Notes: generated by a model not told the origin, from the sequence alone. A stretch of DNA of 7,295 nt from an uncultured Rikenella sp. (GCF_910579375.1 NZ_CAJTUJ010000092.1:1-7295); one strand, 5' to 3'. Numbered from the stretch's first letter, positions 1 through 6,582 are shown. Program-made: numbers and translations.

Positions 1-39
1 AACAGCCGTCTCAGCCCAACCCTTTGTCCGCGCGCTGGC

Positions 40-82
40 GGAAATCTTATTCAAACGCGAAACACGCGTTTGAATGATTTCC
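40..82. repeat. Large inverted repeat (7 + 11 bp arms, 2-nt bulge)
   Basis: The arms ATTCAAACGCG (49-59) and CGCGTTTGAAT (65-75) are perfectly complementary around the 5-nt loop AAACA. The stem continues with GGAAATC (40-46) against GATTTCC (76-82), interrupted only by an unpaired TT at 47-48. This gives 18 base pairs in 43 nt. There is no T-run directly after the stem on either strand, so it does not look like a standard intrinsic terminator. It may be an extragenic palindromic repeat or a structured element; its role is unknown. Confidence 0.85.
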
Positions 83-163
83 TTCTCCAGCAGTCGCGCG
101 CGGTTGAGCTTTGACCCGCCTTCGAACTGTTCTCGTTGGCTTCGCCTTCCTCCTCGCCGCTCG

Positions 164-190
164 GCAATTCGCAAACTGCGTTTGCATTGC
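164..190. repeat. Inverted repeat (5 + 6 bp arms, 2-nt bulge)
   Basis: GCAAAC (171-176) pairs with GTTTGC (180-185) around the triloop TGC. The stem extends through GCAAT (164-168) and ATTGC (186-190), with an unpaired TC at 169-170. The design, two stem blocks with a 2-nt bulge on the left arm, is the same as in the larger palindrome at 40-82. No function is known. Confidence 0.7.
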
Positions 191-227
191 ACTCGCTGGC
201 AGCGTCGGTTGTGAACAAAAGGAACCG

Positions 228-256
228 AAAAAACTTTAGACGGATGCTTCGCATCC
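228..256 (-). terminator. Possible intrinsic terminator after rsmI
   Basis: On the minus strand, 67 nt past the rsmI stop codon, there is a 6-bp perfect stem GGATGC/GCATCC with a GAA triloop (242-256). It is followed after eight other bases by a run of six T (233-228). The gap between stem and T-run is longer than in a textbook terminator, so the call is weak. The hairpin could equally be one of the palindromic modules that fill this flank. Confidence 0.35.
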
Positions 257-323
257 TCAAGCTGCCTCGCCCCAATTCCTCACCCCGGTCTCTATCCGCA
301 TGCAGCTTACGACATCCGCGCCC

Positions 324-998
324 TCAATCCCGCGCCCCTTCAATCACCAAGACGATCTCGCCTTTCGGCTCCTGTTCCGCATAACGAGCTGCCAGCTCCG
401 CCAATGTCCCCCGCACCGTCTCCTCGAATTTCTTCGAAATCTCCCGGCACACCGCCCCCCGACGCGTCTCGCCGAAAAACTCGACCAACTGCGCCAGCGT
501 CTTCCCCACCCGATGAGGCGACTCGTAAAAAATCATCGTCCGCGGCTCCGTAACCAGCTGCTGCAACCGGCTCTGCCGCCCCTTTTTCTGCGGCAGAAAA
601 CCCTCGAATACAAACCGGTCGCACGGCAATCCGCTGTTTACCAGCGCCGGTACGAACGCCGTCGGCCCCGGCAACGTCTCGACCGCGATCCCCGCCTCGA
701 TCGCACGGTTCACCAACAGATAGCCCGGATCGGAAATCGCCGGAGTGCCCGCATCCGAAATCAACGCCACCGTCTGTCCCTCCAGCATCCGCCGGACGAT
801 CTGTTCGACCACGCCGTGCTCGTTGAACTTATGGTACGACGTCATCGGCTTGGAGATCCCCAAGTGTCGCAACAGATTGCCGCTCGTCCGCGTATCTTCG
901 GCCACGATGCTGTCGCACTCGCCCAGCAGACGGATCGCACGCAGGGTGATATCCTCAAGGTTTCCCACCGGCGTGGGAATAACATAGAGTTTCGCCAT
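324..998 (-). CDS. rsmI: 16S rRNA (cytidine(1402)-2'-O)-methyltransferase RsmI
   Basis: RsmI uses S-adenosylmethionine to 2'-O-methylate C1402 in the decoding centre of 16S rRNA, in the cytosol; with RsmH this tunes start-codon choice and fidelity. The 224-residue product begins with the family's N-terminal TPVGNLEDITLRA stretch (residues 9-21). It then shows AEDTRTS (33-39), the glycine-rich SAM-binding ISDAGTPAISDPG (80-92), LPGPTAFVPALVNSGLP (109-125) and FYESPHR (157-163), all typical of this tetrapyrrole-methylase-like fold. It is shorter than the roughly 286-residue E. coli protein and stops just after the catalytic domain (GEIVLVIEG, 213-221). I take this as the normal short form of the phylum, not a truncation. 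It starts 38 bp after the serS stop on the same strand, so the two genes are probably co-transcribed. Confidence 0.95.
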   Translation of the reverse strand: MAKLYVIPTPVGNLEDITLRAIRLLGECDSIVAEDTRTSGNLLRHLGISKPMTSYHKFNEHGVVEQIVRRMLEGQTVALISDAGTPAISDPGYLLVNRAIEAGIAVETLPGPTAFVPALVNSGLPCDRFVFEGFLPQKKGRQSRLQQLVTEPRTMIFYESPHRVGKTLAQLVEFFGETRRGAVCREISKKFEETVRGTLAELAARYAEQEPKGEIVLVIEGARD

Positions 999-1036
999 CT
1001 CGATATTCGACAGGTTCCACCGCCCGAAAGCTGCAA

Positions 1037-2317
1037 CTATTTAATGATATCGAACCCGGTGTAGGGCCGGAGCGCCTCCGGAATCACGATCCCGTCCGGC
1101 GTCTGGTTGTTTTCGAGCAGAGCCGCCACGATACGCGGCAAAGCCAGCGAACTGCCGTTCAGGGTATGCGCCAGTTCGGTCTTTTTGGTCTCCGCGTTGC
1201 GGAAACGGAGCTTCAGCCGATTGGCCTGGAACGATTCGAAGTTCGACACCGAGGAGACCTCCAACCACTTGTCCTGCGCCTCGCTGTAGACCTCGAAGTC
1301 ATAGGTCAGGGCGCTCGTAAAGCTCATATCCCCGCCGCACAGCCGCAGAATCCGGTACGGCAGTCCCAGTTTCTGCACAATCCCCTCGACATGGGCCACC
1401 ATTTCGTCCAGCCGATCATAAGAGTCCGTCGGATGCGCCACCTGCACGATTTCGACCTTGTCGAACTGGTGCAGCCGGTTCAGCCCCCGCACATCTTTCC
1501 CGTACGACCCCGCTTCGCGCCGAAAACAAGGCGTATAAGCCGTCATCTTGATCGGCAACTCTTTCTCGTCCACGATCTCGTCGCGGAAAATATTGGTCAC
1601 CGGCACCTCTGCGGTCGGAATCAGGTAGAAATTATCGACCGTGGCATGATACATCTGCCCCTCCTTGTCCGGCAGCTGCCCCGTGCCGAAGCCCGACGCC
1701 TCGTTCACCATGATCGGCGGTTCGACTTCGAGGAATCCGGCGGCGGTGTTGATGTCGAGGAAAAAGTTGATCAACGCCCGCTGCAACCGGGCCCCTTTCC
1801 CCTTGTAGACCGGAAATCCGGCCCCGGTGAGTTTGTTCCCCAGCTCGAAGTCGATGATATCGTATTTCTTGGCCAGCTCCCAGTGGGGCAAAATCCCCTC
1901 TCCCTTGAGCTGTTTCGGTTCCGGGCCGCCCATCTTCACAACGAGGTTATCCGCCGCGCAACTCCCCTCGGGTACAATCTCGGCCGCCCGGTTGGGCAAG
2001 CTCACGATCAGCGCCTCCATCTCGGCCACCACCGCAGCCTGCTCCTCTGCCAGGGCATTCGACTGCTCTTTCAACCCGGCAACCTTGTCTTTCAATGCGT
2101 TAGCTTCGTCAGCTTTGCCGCTCTTAAACAGCCCGCCGATCTCCTTGGCGATCCGGTTCTGTTCGGCCAGGTTGCCGTCCAACTGCTGCTGAATCGCTTT
2201 GCGGCGGTCATCCAGCGTCCCGATTTTGTCGATCACCGGAGCGGCATCCACTCCCTTTTTAGCCAGCCGGGCGAGGGTTTCCTCGCGTTCTTCCCGGATC
2301 TGTTTCAATGTAAGCAT
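1037..2317 (-). CDS. serS: Seryl-tRNA synthetase
   Basis: This class II synthetase charges tRNA-Ser (and tRNA-Sec where present) with serine using ATP, as a cytosolic homodimer. The 426-residue protein has the full expected layout. Residues 1 to about 105 form the charged helical N-terminal coiled-coil arm that grips the long variable arm of tRNA-Ser. Motif 1 lies around 193-203 (GFLEVEPPIMV). The serine-binding PTAEVP is at 234-239. Motif 2 is at 265-290 (FRREAGSYGKDVRG and the following HQFDKVEI). Motif 3 is at 387-405 (NGSSLALPRIVAALLENNQ). The C-terminal GIVIPEALRPYTGFD is the usual family ending. Length is normal and no key motif is missing. A TAnnTTTG -7 box lies about 65 bp upstream of the start, and rsmI follows in the same direction, so serS is the likely first gene of the operon. 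Confidence 0.98.
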   Translation of the reverse strand: MLTLKQIREEREETLARLAKKGVDAAPVIDKIGTLDDRRKAIQQQLDGNLAEQNRIAKEIGGLFKSGKADEANALKDKVAGLKEQSNALAEEQAAVVAEMEALIVSLPNRAAEIVPEGSCAADNLVVKMGGPEPKQLKGEGILPHWELAKKYDIIDFELGNKLTGAGFPVYKGKGARLQRALINFFLDINTAAGFLEVEPPIMVNEASGFGTGQLPDKEGQMYHATVDNFYLIPTAEVPVTNIFRDEIVDEKELPIKMTAYTPCFRREAGSYGKDVRGLNRLHQFDKVEIVQVAHPTDSYDRLDEMVAHVEGIVQKLGLPYRILRLCGGDMSFTSALTYDFEVYSEAQDKWLEVSSVSNFESFQANRLKLRFRNAETKKTELAHTLNGSSLALPRIVAALLENNQTPDGIVIPEALRPYTGFDIIK

Positions 2318-2352
2318 CTCTTATTTCGTATTTTTATTTTCCATGAGTCTGT

Positions 2353-2371
2353 CGCACACCGCGGCGGTGCG
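2353..2371 (-). other. Short hairpin in the serS leader
   Basis: CGCAC (2353-2357) and GTGCG (2367-2371) are complementary, and one more C-G pair forms past a bulged A at 2358. The hairpin lies between the predicted -7 box of serS and its start codon, so it would be in the 5' untranslated region. It is small and GC-rich. There is no T-box specifier arrangement. It could be fortuitous. Confidence 0.35.
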
Positions 2372-2381
2372 TATAGATGGT

Positions 2382-2389
2382 CAAAGTTA
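2382..2389 (-). promoter_or_regulatory. Predicted -7 box for serS-rsmI
   Basis: The minus strand reads TAACTTTG, an exact match to the TAnnTTTG -7 element used by the primary sigma factor of Bacteroidota. It lies 64 bp upstream of the serS ATG, predicting a leader of about 55-60 nt. I could not find a good TTTG -33 element at the usual 19-21 bp further upstream, so the call rests on the -7 match and its position. Confidence 0.55.
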
Positions 2390-2476
2390 CGATTTTTCCC
2401 AGAAACGCCGTCTCTTTCCTAACACCTTGCCTTCCCCGTGCTGAATCATGAAGATAAAAATCGGATAAATTTATGT

Positions 2477-2484
2477 TAACTTTA
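2477..2484 (+). promoter_or_regulatory. Possible -7 box for the lipoprotein gene
   Basis: TAACTTTA matches TAnnTTTG at all fixed positions but the last. Transcription would start near 2490, about 20 nt before the ATG at 2509 and downstream of an in-frame ATG at 2473. If it is real, the upstream ATG would not be in the mRNA, which supports the shorter gene start. No clear -33 element is seen. Confidence 0.35.
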
Positions 2485-2508
2485 CAGAGCATCCACAGGA
2501 AACATATC

Positions 2509-3591
2509 ATGCGAAACCTCATTTATCTCCTCGCGACAGGCTGGTGCCTTTGGGGAATGGCGAGTTGCGGGAGCCAAACCCAACCGACCGGACAAGCCGA
2601 CTTCGGAATGGAAATCCCGCTAAAACATACCGTTCGGAATTCAGATATTTTTGCCTCATACCCCGAGGGTTTCTTTCGACTGGATTCAGTACTTGTCGTG
2701 CTTTCTCCGCGCATCGGAGACAACTTCGGGCGACTGATTTCACTGAAAACTTTCCAAGAAATCGGCAAGTTCGGGGCGAAAGGGAAAGGGCCGACCGAGG
2801 TGATTTGGACATTCCCGTTCGCCTATACGGATAGCGACTCCACATTTATGGCCTACGACCTGCCGAGCCGGAGCGTAATTTCCTACACATTGGTGGATCG
2901 CGGAGATTCTCTGACCATGCGGGCACACGACAAACGGCGGGTAGACCAGGGCGATGTGCCGTTGCAGGACAACACCAAGTTGTGCCGGATCGGCGACGAC
3001 CACTACATGGGACAATGTTTTCATGCACAAGACCATTTTTTTTCGTTATTGGATAAAGATTTCAACCAAATCGGATATTTCGGAAACTCACCTATCCCGG
3101 AATCGATAACAAATGCCGGAGACCGGTTGCAAGGTTGCATGAATGCCGGATACGGCATTTCTATTTTCGCACCATATGAATTGCCCTACATCGGCTGTTA
3201 TGCCATGCGGGACGGGAAACCGATCAAACTATGGGAAGACAATTTTGCTGAAAAAACATATTTAGTCCGAGGTACGACGCTCTTTTTCAAACCCGAGGAG
3301 ACAATAGGATACACTTGGAATGTAGCGATCGGAAAAAAATATATCTATATCTTATGGAATGACGATTTGTTATTCAAATATTTCGAACGCCCGAACAATC
3401 AGGATCCGGCCGGGGCCGATATCGTTTTCATCTACGATCACGACGGGAATCGCATCGCACGCCTCAAAACGGATGTCGAATTATGCAAGATAACCCTTTC
3501 GGAAGATGAACAGACTCTGTACGGACTGACACAACCGGATTACACATTGGTGACATTCGACCTACCTGAAACGTATCCGGCGATACAATAA
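2509..3591 (+). CDS. TolB-like 6-bladed beta-propeller lipoprotein
   Basis: The 360-residue product is a predicted lipoprotein. It has a short basic start (MRN), a hydrophobic stretch (residues 4-17) and a lipobox MASC with the lipidated cysteine at 20. I chose the ATG at 2509 over the in-frame ATG at 2473 because it gives a proper signal peptide, has AGGAAA six bases upstream (2497-2502) and lies downstream of a possible -7 box. The mature part resembles the Bacteroidota TolB-like propeller family. IGKFGAKGKGPTE (85-97) matches the typical G-x-G-x-GP-x-E turn, and blade-like repeats follow, the last around 304-350 (IVFIYDHDGNRIARLKT). No acidic export signal follows the cysteine, so a periplasm-facing membrane anchor is more likely than surface display. 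Its substrate or partner is unknown. The gene is visibly richer in A/T than its neighbours (for example 3030-3065 and 3318-3375) and stands alone between housekeeping operons. Confidence 0.8.
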   Translation: MRNLIYLLATGWCLWGMASCGSQTQPTGQADFGMEIPLKHTVRNSDIFASYPEGFFRLDSVLVVLSPRIGDNFGRLISLKTFQEIGKFGAKGKGPTEVIWTFPFAYTDSDSTFMAYDLPSRSVISYTLVDRGDSLTMRAHDKRRVDQGDVPLQDNTKLCRIGDDHYMGQCFHAQDHFFSLLDKDFNQIGYFGNSPIPESITNAGDRLQGCMNAGYGISIFAPYELPYIGCYAMRDGKPIKLWEDNFAEKTYLVRGTTLFFKPEETIGYTWNVAIGKKYIYILWNDDLLFKYFERPNNQDPAGADIVFIYDHDGNRIARLKTDVELCKITLSEDEQTLYGLTQPDYTLVTFDLPETYPAIQ

Positions 3592-3613
3592 AATTCCTCA
3601 CACTGCACGACGC

Positions 3614-3661
3614 AAAAAACTTGCGCCTCTCTTCTTGCATCATACAAGAAAAGAGGCGCAA
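3614..3661 (-). terminator. Intrinsic terminator of the rplU-rpmA operon
   Basis: Two 17-nt arms (3621-3637 and 3645-3661) pair around a 7-nt loop with one non-Watson-Crick position. In minus-strand RNA that position is a G-U wobble; in plus-strand RNA it would be a C-A mismatch. On the minus strand the stem is followed by one G and six T (3619-3614), the classic form. It lies 50 bp past the rpmA stop. The plus strand has no clean T-run after the stem, so any effect on the converging lipoprotein transcript is probably weaker. Confidence 0.88.
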
Positions 3662-3672
3662 TTCGTATCTTC

Positions 3673-3691
3673 AGGATATAACGTATATCCT
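3673..3691. repeat. 8-bp-arm palindrome between rpmA stop and terminator
   Basis: AGGATATA (3673-3680) and TATATCCT (3684-3691) are perfectly complementary around ACG. It lies 19 bp past the rpmA stop and 11 bp ahead of the terminator stem. It could be a second weak hairpin at the mRNA 3' end or an operator-like DNA palindrome. No evidence decides between these. Confidence 0.6.
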
Positions 3692-3710
3692 CTCCTAAGT
3701 CAGAAGAAAA

Positions 3711-3971
3711 CTACTCCGCGATCGGCACCACCGACACGAAAGATTTCCCTTCCGCTTTCTTCTTAAAGCATACGGTACCGTCCACCAACGCAAACAGCGT
3801 ATGGTCTTTCCCCATCCCGACATTTTCGCCCGGGTTATGAACCGTTCCGCGCTGCCGCACGATGATATTCCCGGCCTTGGCCACCTGACCGCCGAACAAT
3901 TTGACACCCAGTCGTTTGCTTTCCGATTCGCGGCCGTTCTTCGAACTACCTACCCCTTTCTTATGTGCCAT
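3711..3971 (-). CDS. rpmA: 50S ribosomal protein L27
   Basis: L27 is a small basic protein of the large ribosomal subunit; its flexible N-terminus reaches the peptidyl-transferase centre and helps position tRNA. The 86-residue sequence begins MAHKKGVGSSKNGRESESKRLGVK (residues 1-24) and continues with GNIIVRQRGT (34-43) and the H-N-P-G-x-N-V-G-x-G-K-D-H-T-L-F block (45-60), a full match to the family. It starts directly with the mature-type AHKKG end, with no cleavable extension of the kind found in Firmicutes. It follows rplU by 47 bp on the same strand, the near-universal L21-L27 pairing, and an intrinsic terminator follows it. No clear Shine-Dalgarno site precedes the ATG, which is usual in this phylum. 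Confidence 0.98.
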   Translation of the reverse strand: MAHKKGVGSSKNGRESESKRLGVKLFGGQVAKAGNIIVRQRGTVHNPGENVGMGKDHTLFALVDGTVCFKKKAEGKSFVSVVPIAE

Positions 3972-4018
3972 CTCGATTTACTTTTTAAACGTTATTGAAC
4001 TCTGAAACAGCGAGCGAG

Positions 4019-4330
4019 TTAAGCGATGATATTCTTAATCTCGATCTGGGTCAGACACTGCCGGTGCCCGTTCTGTTTCTGATACCCCTTGCGACGTTTC
4101 TTCTTGAAGACGATGACTTTATCGTCTTTCAAGTGTTTCAGCACGGTAGCTTCCACTTTGGCGTCTTTTACCGTAGGTGCGCCAATTGCAACCTTTCCGT
4201 CATTGTCGATCAGCAGGACTTTGTCGAAGCTCACGGCGGCGCCTTCGGCGTCGGCCAGACGGTGAACATAGAGCTTGCGACCCTTCTCAACTTTGAATTG
4301 CTGTCCTGCGATTTCTACGATAGCGTACAT
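4019..4330 (-). CDS. rplU: 50S ribosomal protein L21
   Basis: L21 binds 23S rRNA in the large ribosomal subunit. The 103-residue product opens MYAIVEIAGQQFKVEKGRKL (residues 1-20), the hallmark start of the family. It continues with the beta-barrel core around VLLIDNDGKVAIGAPTV (38-54) and a basic C-terminal block, FKKKRRKGYQKQNGHRQ (75-91), that contacts rRNA. Length is normal. It is the first gene of the rplU-rpmA operon, with a well-formed promoter 35 bp upstream and a short leader of about 25-30 nt. No shorter or longer start is plausible because the conserved N-terminus begins at this ATG. Confidence 0.98.
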   Translation of the reverse strand: MYAIVEIAGQQFKVEKGRKLYVHRLADAEGAAVSFDKVLLIDNDGKVAIGAPTVKDAKVEATVLKHLKDDKVIVFKKKRRKGYQKQNGHRQCLTQIEIKNIIA

Positions 4331-4364
4331 GTTCGTTTCGCTTGTTGTTTAGTGTTTCGAACCG

Positions 4365-4396
4365 CAAAGATAGGCATTTTTCTCCGACCGGCCAAA
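4365..4396 (-). promoter_or_regulatory. Promoter of the rplU-rpmA operon
   Basis: The minus strand carries TTTG (plus coordinates 4396-4393), then 20 bp, then TATCTTTG (4372-4365). This is an exact -33/-7 pair for the Bacteroidota housekeeping sigma factor (TTTG and TAnnTTTG, about 20 bp apart). It predicts transcription starting near 4358 and a leader of about 28 nt. It is the best promoter in the window. Confidence 0.75.
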
Positions 4397-4399
4397 CTC

Positions 4400-4417
4400 T
4401 GCCGATTTATTTCGGCA
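4400..4417 (-). terminator. Weak candidate terminator after the antiporter gene
   Basis: TGCCGA (4400-4405) and TCGGCA (4412-4417) form a 6-bp stem with a 6-nt loop, 31 bp past the antiporter stop codon on the minus strand. The following minus-strand bases (GAGTTTGG) give only a three-T run, so termination may be inefficient. The TTT belongs to the -33 element of the rplU promoter. Read-through from the antiporter gene into rplU is possible. Confidence 0.3.
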
Positions 4418-4448
4418 AACTTTTCCCGATCCGCCACATCCGAGGCCC

Positions 4449-6536
4449 TCAACCGCGCAGAATCCGATCCGGGGTAGTCATCCGATACCGCCGGTCGATG
4501 TCGTCCAACATCGATTGCACGTCGTCCGGCATAACGAGCCCCTCGTGCAGCATCCGGAGCACTTCGGCCTTCTCTTCGCTGATGAGCATCCGGATGGTTT
4601 TCTGGGTGACGGCCAGCCGGTAGGAGCTCGGGAATCGCTGGGCAATCATGTCCATAATCGTCTGACTCTCTTCGATATTGCGTTGCACTTCGCCGCGCAG
4701 TCCTTCCAAGGCCCGACGGTCGTCCCCGCTCAGGGTATCGGAGCTTTCCAGCTCGTCCAACAAGGTAATCGAGGTGCGTTGCGAGTGGATCAGCCCACGG
4801 GCCACATCGTAGACCCGAACGAAAGTCGTCGACTGATTCCGGTCGACCCACCGGTAGAGTACCTCCCGCGATCGTTTCCGCCACCGCAGGTAGAACGGCA
4901 GGTCGGGAAGCTCCAACAGCCGAGCCCGCTCACACAGGGGTCGTTTGCCGTCCGCGTCGTAGAGCTCTTCGACCGTCGCCAGCAACCGTCGCAACGACTC
5001 GGCCGAAATAATCCCCTTCTCGTAGAGTTGCCAGTAGCGTGTCCGCTCTTTGTCCAATATGCGGAGCCGGACATTGGCTGCCAAATCCTGCCCGGCCACC
5101 ACCGGCACGGGAATATCTTCGAGCGTGGGTACGAAAGCGGCCACTTTCACCCAATCGACGCCCTGCAATGCTTCGTTCTTCTGCAACTCGCCGTAATACC
5201 GCGTGGTGTTTTCGCACAACTGTTTCTGAATCGTATAGTTCAGGAAAGTTTTGGCCGACGACACTCGCGTGAGCCCCAGTTTACGCAACAGCCACCCGAC
5301 GGTGGTGGCATTGACGGTCAGGGTGAGCGTCACGATCCCTGCGGTCAGGAAGAGCACCTGCCGCCGTACCGGCTCGGGAATGGGCAATGTGTAGGAGACC
5401 ATCAATGCCAGGGTCAGCCCCAACGCCCCGCGCAATCCGCCCCAGCAGAGAATGACGGCCTCGCGTTTCGAGAGTCCGTACCCCGACCGTTTCATCAGCG
5501 GATAGAAGAGGGCGATCATCGTCATCCGCACCACATTGACTCCGATGTACACCAGCACCAGAATCGCGAAGTCCACCCACGTGGCCTGTACCTGCACCGC
5601 GATCACGATGCCCACCAGGATGAATATCAGCGTATTGGCAGCATAGGTGGCCAATTCCCAGAACTCCTGCATGAAGCGGTTGACTTCGGGTGCGATCCGC
5701 GGCCGCCCGTAATAGGTGATCACCAATCCGTACCCCACCAGGGCGATCACCCCCGAAACGTCCAGATAGCTCTGTGCCAGAAAGAAGGTGACGTAGGCCG
5801 AGACCAGAATCGCGCTGTTCTGGACGATCGCGTCGGTTCGGCTGCGGGTGATAAACCACAGGCAGAGCCAACCGAAGATCACGCCGAGCAATACGCCGCC
5901 GAGCACTACATAGACAAACCCGGCCACAGGCGCCTTGACGGCTCCGGAGGCCGTATAGGCTCCGAAAAAGAGCATAAAGAGGACGATCCCGGTTCCGTCG
6001 TTGAGCATCGACTCGGCATCCACGAGGGTGGAGAAGCGTTTGCTGACGCCGAGCTCTCGGAGCAAGGCGACGACGGCCACGGGGTCGGTGGCGCTGATCA
6101 GCGCGCCGAACATCAGGGCATGGCTCCAGTTCCACTGGGCGTAGCTCGGCGCGAAGAGGTGGATGCCCATCATCAACAGTCCGGTCAGGAACATCGCTAC
6201 GACCATTCCGGGTACGGAAAGCAGGGTGGCATTGGTCAGTGTTTTCCGGAAAATATGGGCGTCCAGTTCATACGCTGCGTCGAAAATCAGGACGGGCAGA
6301 AAGAGGTAGAGGATCAGATCGGGGTCGATATGTCCGGCGAAGTCGATGGAGGCTTTAAAGAAGGAATCTTGGGCAAAGAGTCCCGCCCGGTCGCAGAGTC
6401 CGACCAGGAGTCCGAAGGCGAAAAGCCCGACGGTATAAGGCAGTACAGTGCGTTTGAGGGCATATTTGAGGATAGCTCCAGCTACGAGCGAAACGATCAC
6501 GAAGACGAGCGGAGCCAGCATATTCATTGAATCCAT
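4449..6536 (-). CDS. CPA1-family Na+/H+ antiporter with long cytosolic tail
   Basis: This predicted inner-membrane exchanger swaps protons for Na+ (or another monovalent cation), serving pH and salt homeostasis. Residues 1-420 hold about 13 hydrophobic segments. Signature sites are ATDPVAVVALL (149-159), DAESMLNDGTGIVLF (173-187) with the N179-D180 ion-binding pair typical of electroneutral CPA1 members, and GGLRGALGL (366-374) with the conserved membrane arginine R369. Residues 421-695 are soluble and mostly charged helices. A segment at 501-527 (YWQLYEKGIISAESLRRL and onward) recalls the region just after the membrane domain of eukaryotic SOS1/NHE-type exchangers, and a related-looking one lies at 656-685 near the end. 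No RCK/TrkA or cyclic-nucleotide-binding motif is evident. The product is longer than simple NhaP proteins (about 400-550 residues). Cation specificity cannot be read from sequence. The gene appears monocistronic. Confidence 0.92.
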   Translation of the reverse strand: MDSMNMLAPLVFVIVSLVAGAILKYALKRTVLPYTVGLFAFGLLVGLCDRAGLFAQDSFFKASIDFAGHIDPDLILYLFLPVLIFDAAYELDAHIFRKTLTNATLLSVPGMVVAMFLTGLLMMGIHLFAPSYAQWNWSHALMFGALISATDPVAVVALLRELGVSKRFSTLVDAESMLNDGTGIVLFMLFFGAYTASGAVKAPVAGFVYVVLGGVLLGVIFGWLCLWFITRSRTDAIVQNSAILVSAYVTFFLAQSYLDVSGVIALVGYGLVITYYGRPRIAPEVNRFMQEFWELATYAANTLIFILVGIVIAVQVQATWVDFAILVLVYIGVNVVRMTMIALFYPLMKRSGYGLSKREAVILCWGGLRGALGLTLALMVSYTLPIPEPVRRQVLFLTAGIVTLTLTVNATTVGWLLRKLGLTRVSSAKTFLNYTIQKQLCENTTRYYGELQKNEALQGVDWVKVAAFVPTLEDIPVPVVAGQDLAANVRLRILDKERTRYWQLYEKGIISAESLRRLLATVEELYDADGKRPLCERARLLELPDLPFYLRWRKRSREVLYRWVDRNQSTTFVRVYDVARGLIHSQRTSITLLDELESSDTLSGDDRRALEGLRGEVQRNIEESQTIMDMIAQRFPSSYRLAVTQKTIRMLISEEKAEVLRMLHEGLVMPDDVQSMLDDIDRRYRMTTPDRILRG

Positions 6537-6582
6537 ACTGAAATAATTGATTGACTTTTCACTTCCATTTTCCGTCCGACTG

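Larger units (their letters stand above)
1..323. other. Noncoding, palindrome-rich left flank
   Basis: I see no credible gene here. A 74-codon frame is open on the minus strand (51-275), but it runs through several perfect palindromes, has no recognisable domain and an odd composition, so I treat it as chance. The stretch contains a large inverted repeat (40-82), two smaller ones (164-190 and 242-256) and a 7-bp pair of arms, AAGCTGC at 259-265 and GCAGCTT at 302-308. It lies downstream of rsmI, so its rsmI-proximal part (about 228-323) probably includes the 3' end of the serS-rsmI transcript. The rest resembles intergenic repeat DNA. That last point is inference and needs a whole-genome comparison. 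Confidence 0.6.

Noticed and set aside
51..275. A 74-codon minus-strand frame in the left flank
   Set aside because: It crosses at least three perfect palindromes, has no supported start site and no family resemblance. It is more likely repeat DNA.
324..998. rsmI as a truncated gene
   Set aside because: It is shorter than the E. coli protein, but the whole catalytic domain is intact and the ending fits the short form expected in this phylum.
300..1064. A 254-codon plus-strand frame opposite rsmI
   Set aside because: It is an arginine- and proline-rich antisense shadow of the conserved rsmI gene.
2318..2400. T-box or other tRNA-sensing leader before serS
   Set aside because: The leader is too short, there is no T-box sequence or antiterminator/terminator pair, and such control is not typical of this phylum.
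1166..2422. A 418-codon plus-strand frame opposite serS
   Set aside because: It lies antisense to an intact serS, has a biased composition and no recognisable motifs.
3614..3661. Equally bidirectional terminator
   Set aside because: The stem is shared, but only the minus strand has the T-run and the G-U pairing, so I assign it to rplU-rpmA.
4515..6530. A 671-codon open frame on the plus strand opposite the antiporter gene
   Set aside because: It is antisense to a clearly functional membrane-protein gene, rich in H, Q, R, G and P with no domain. GC-rich third codon positions readily create such shadows.
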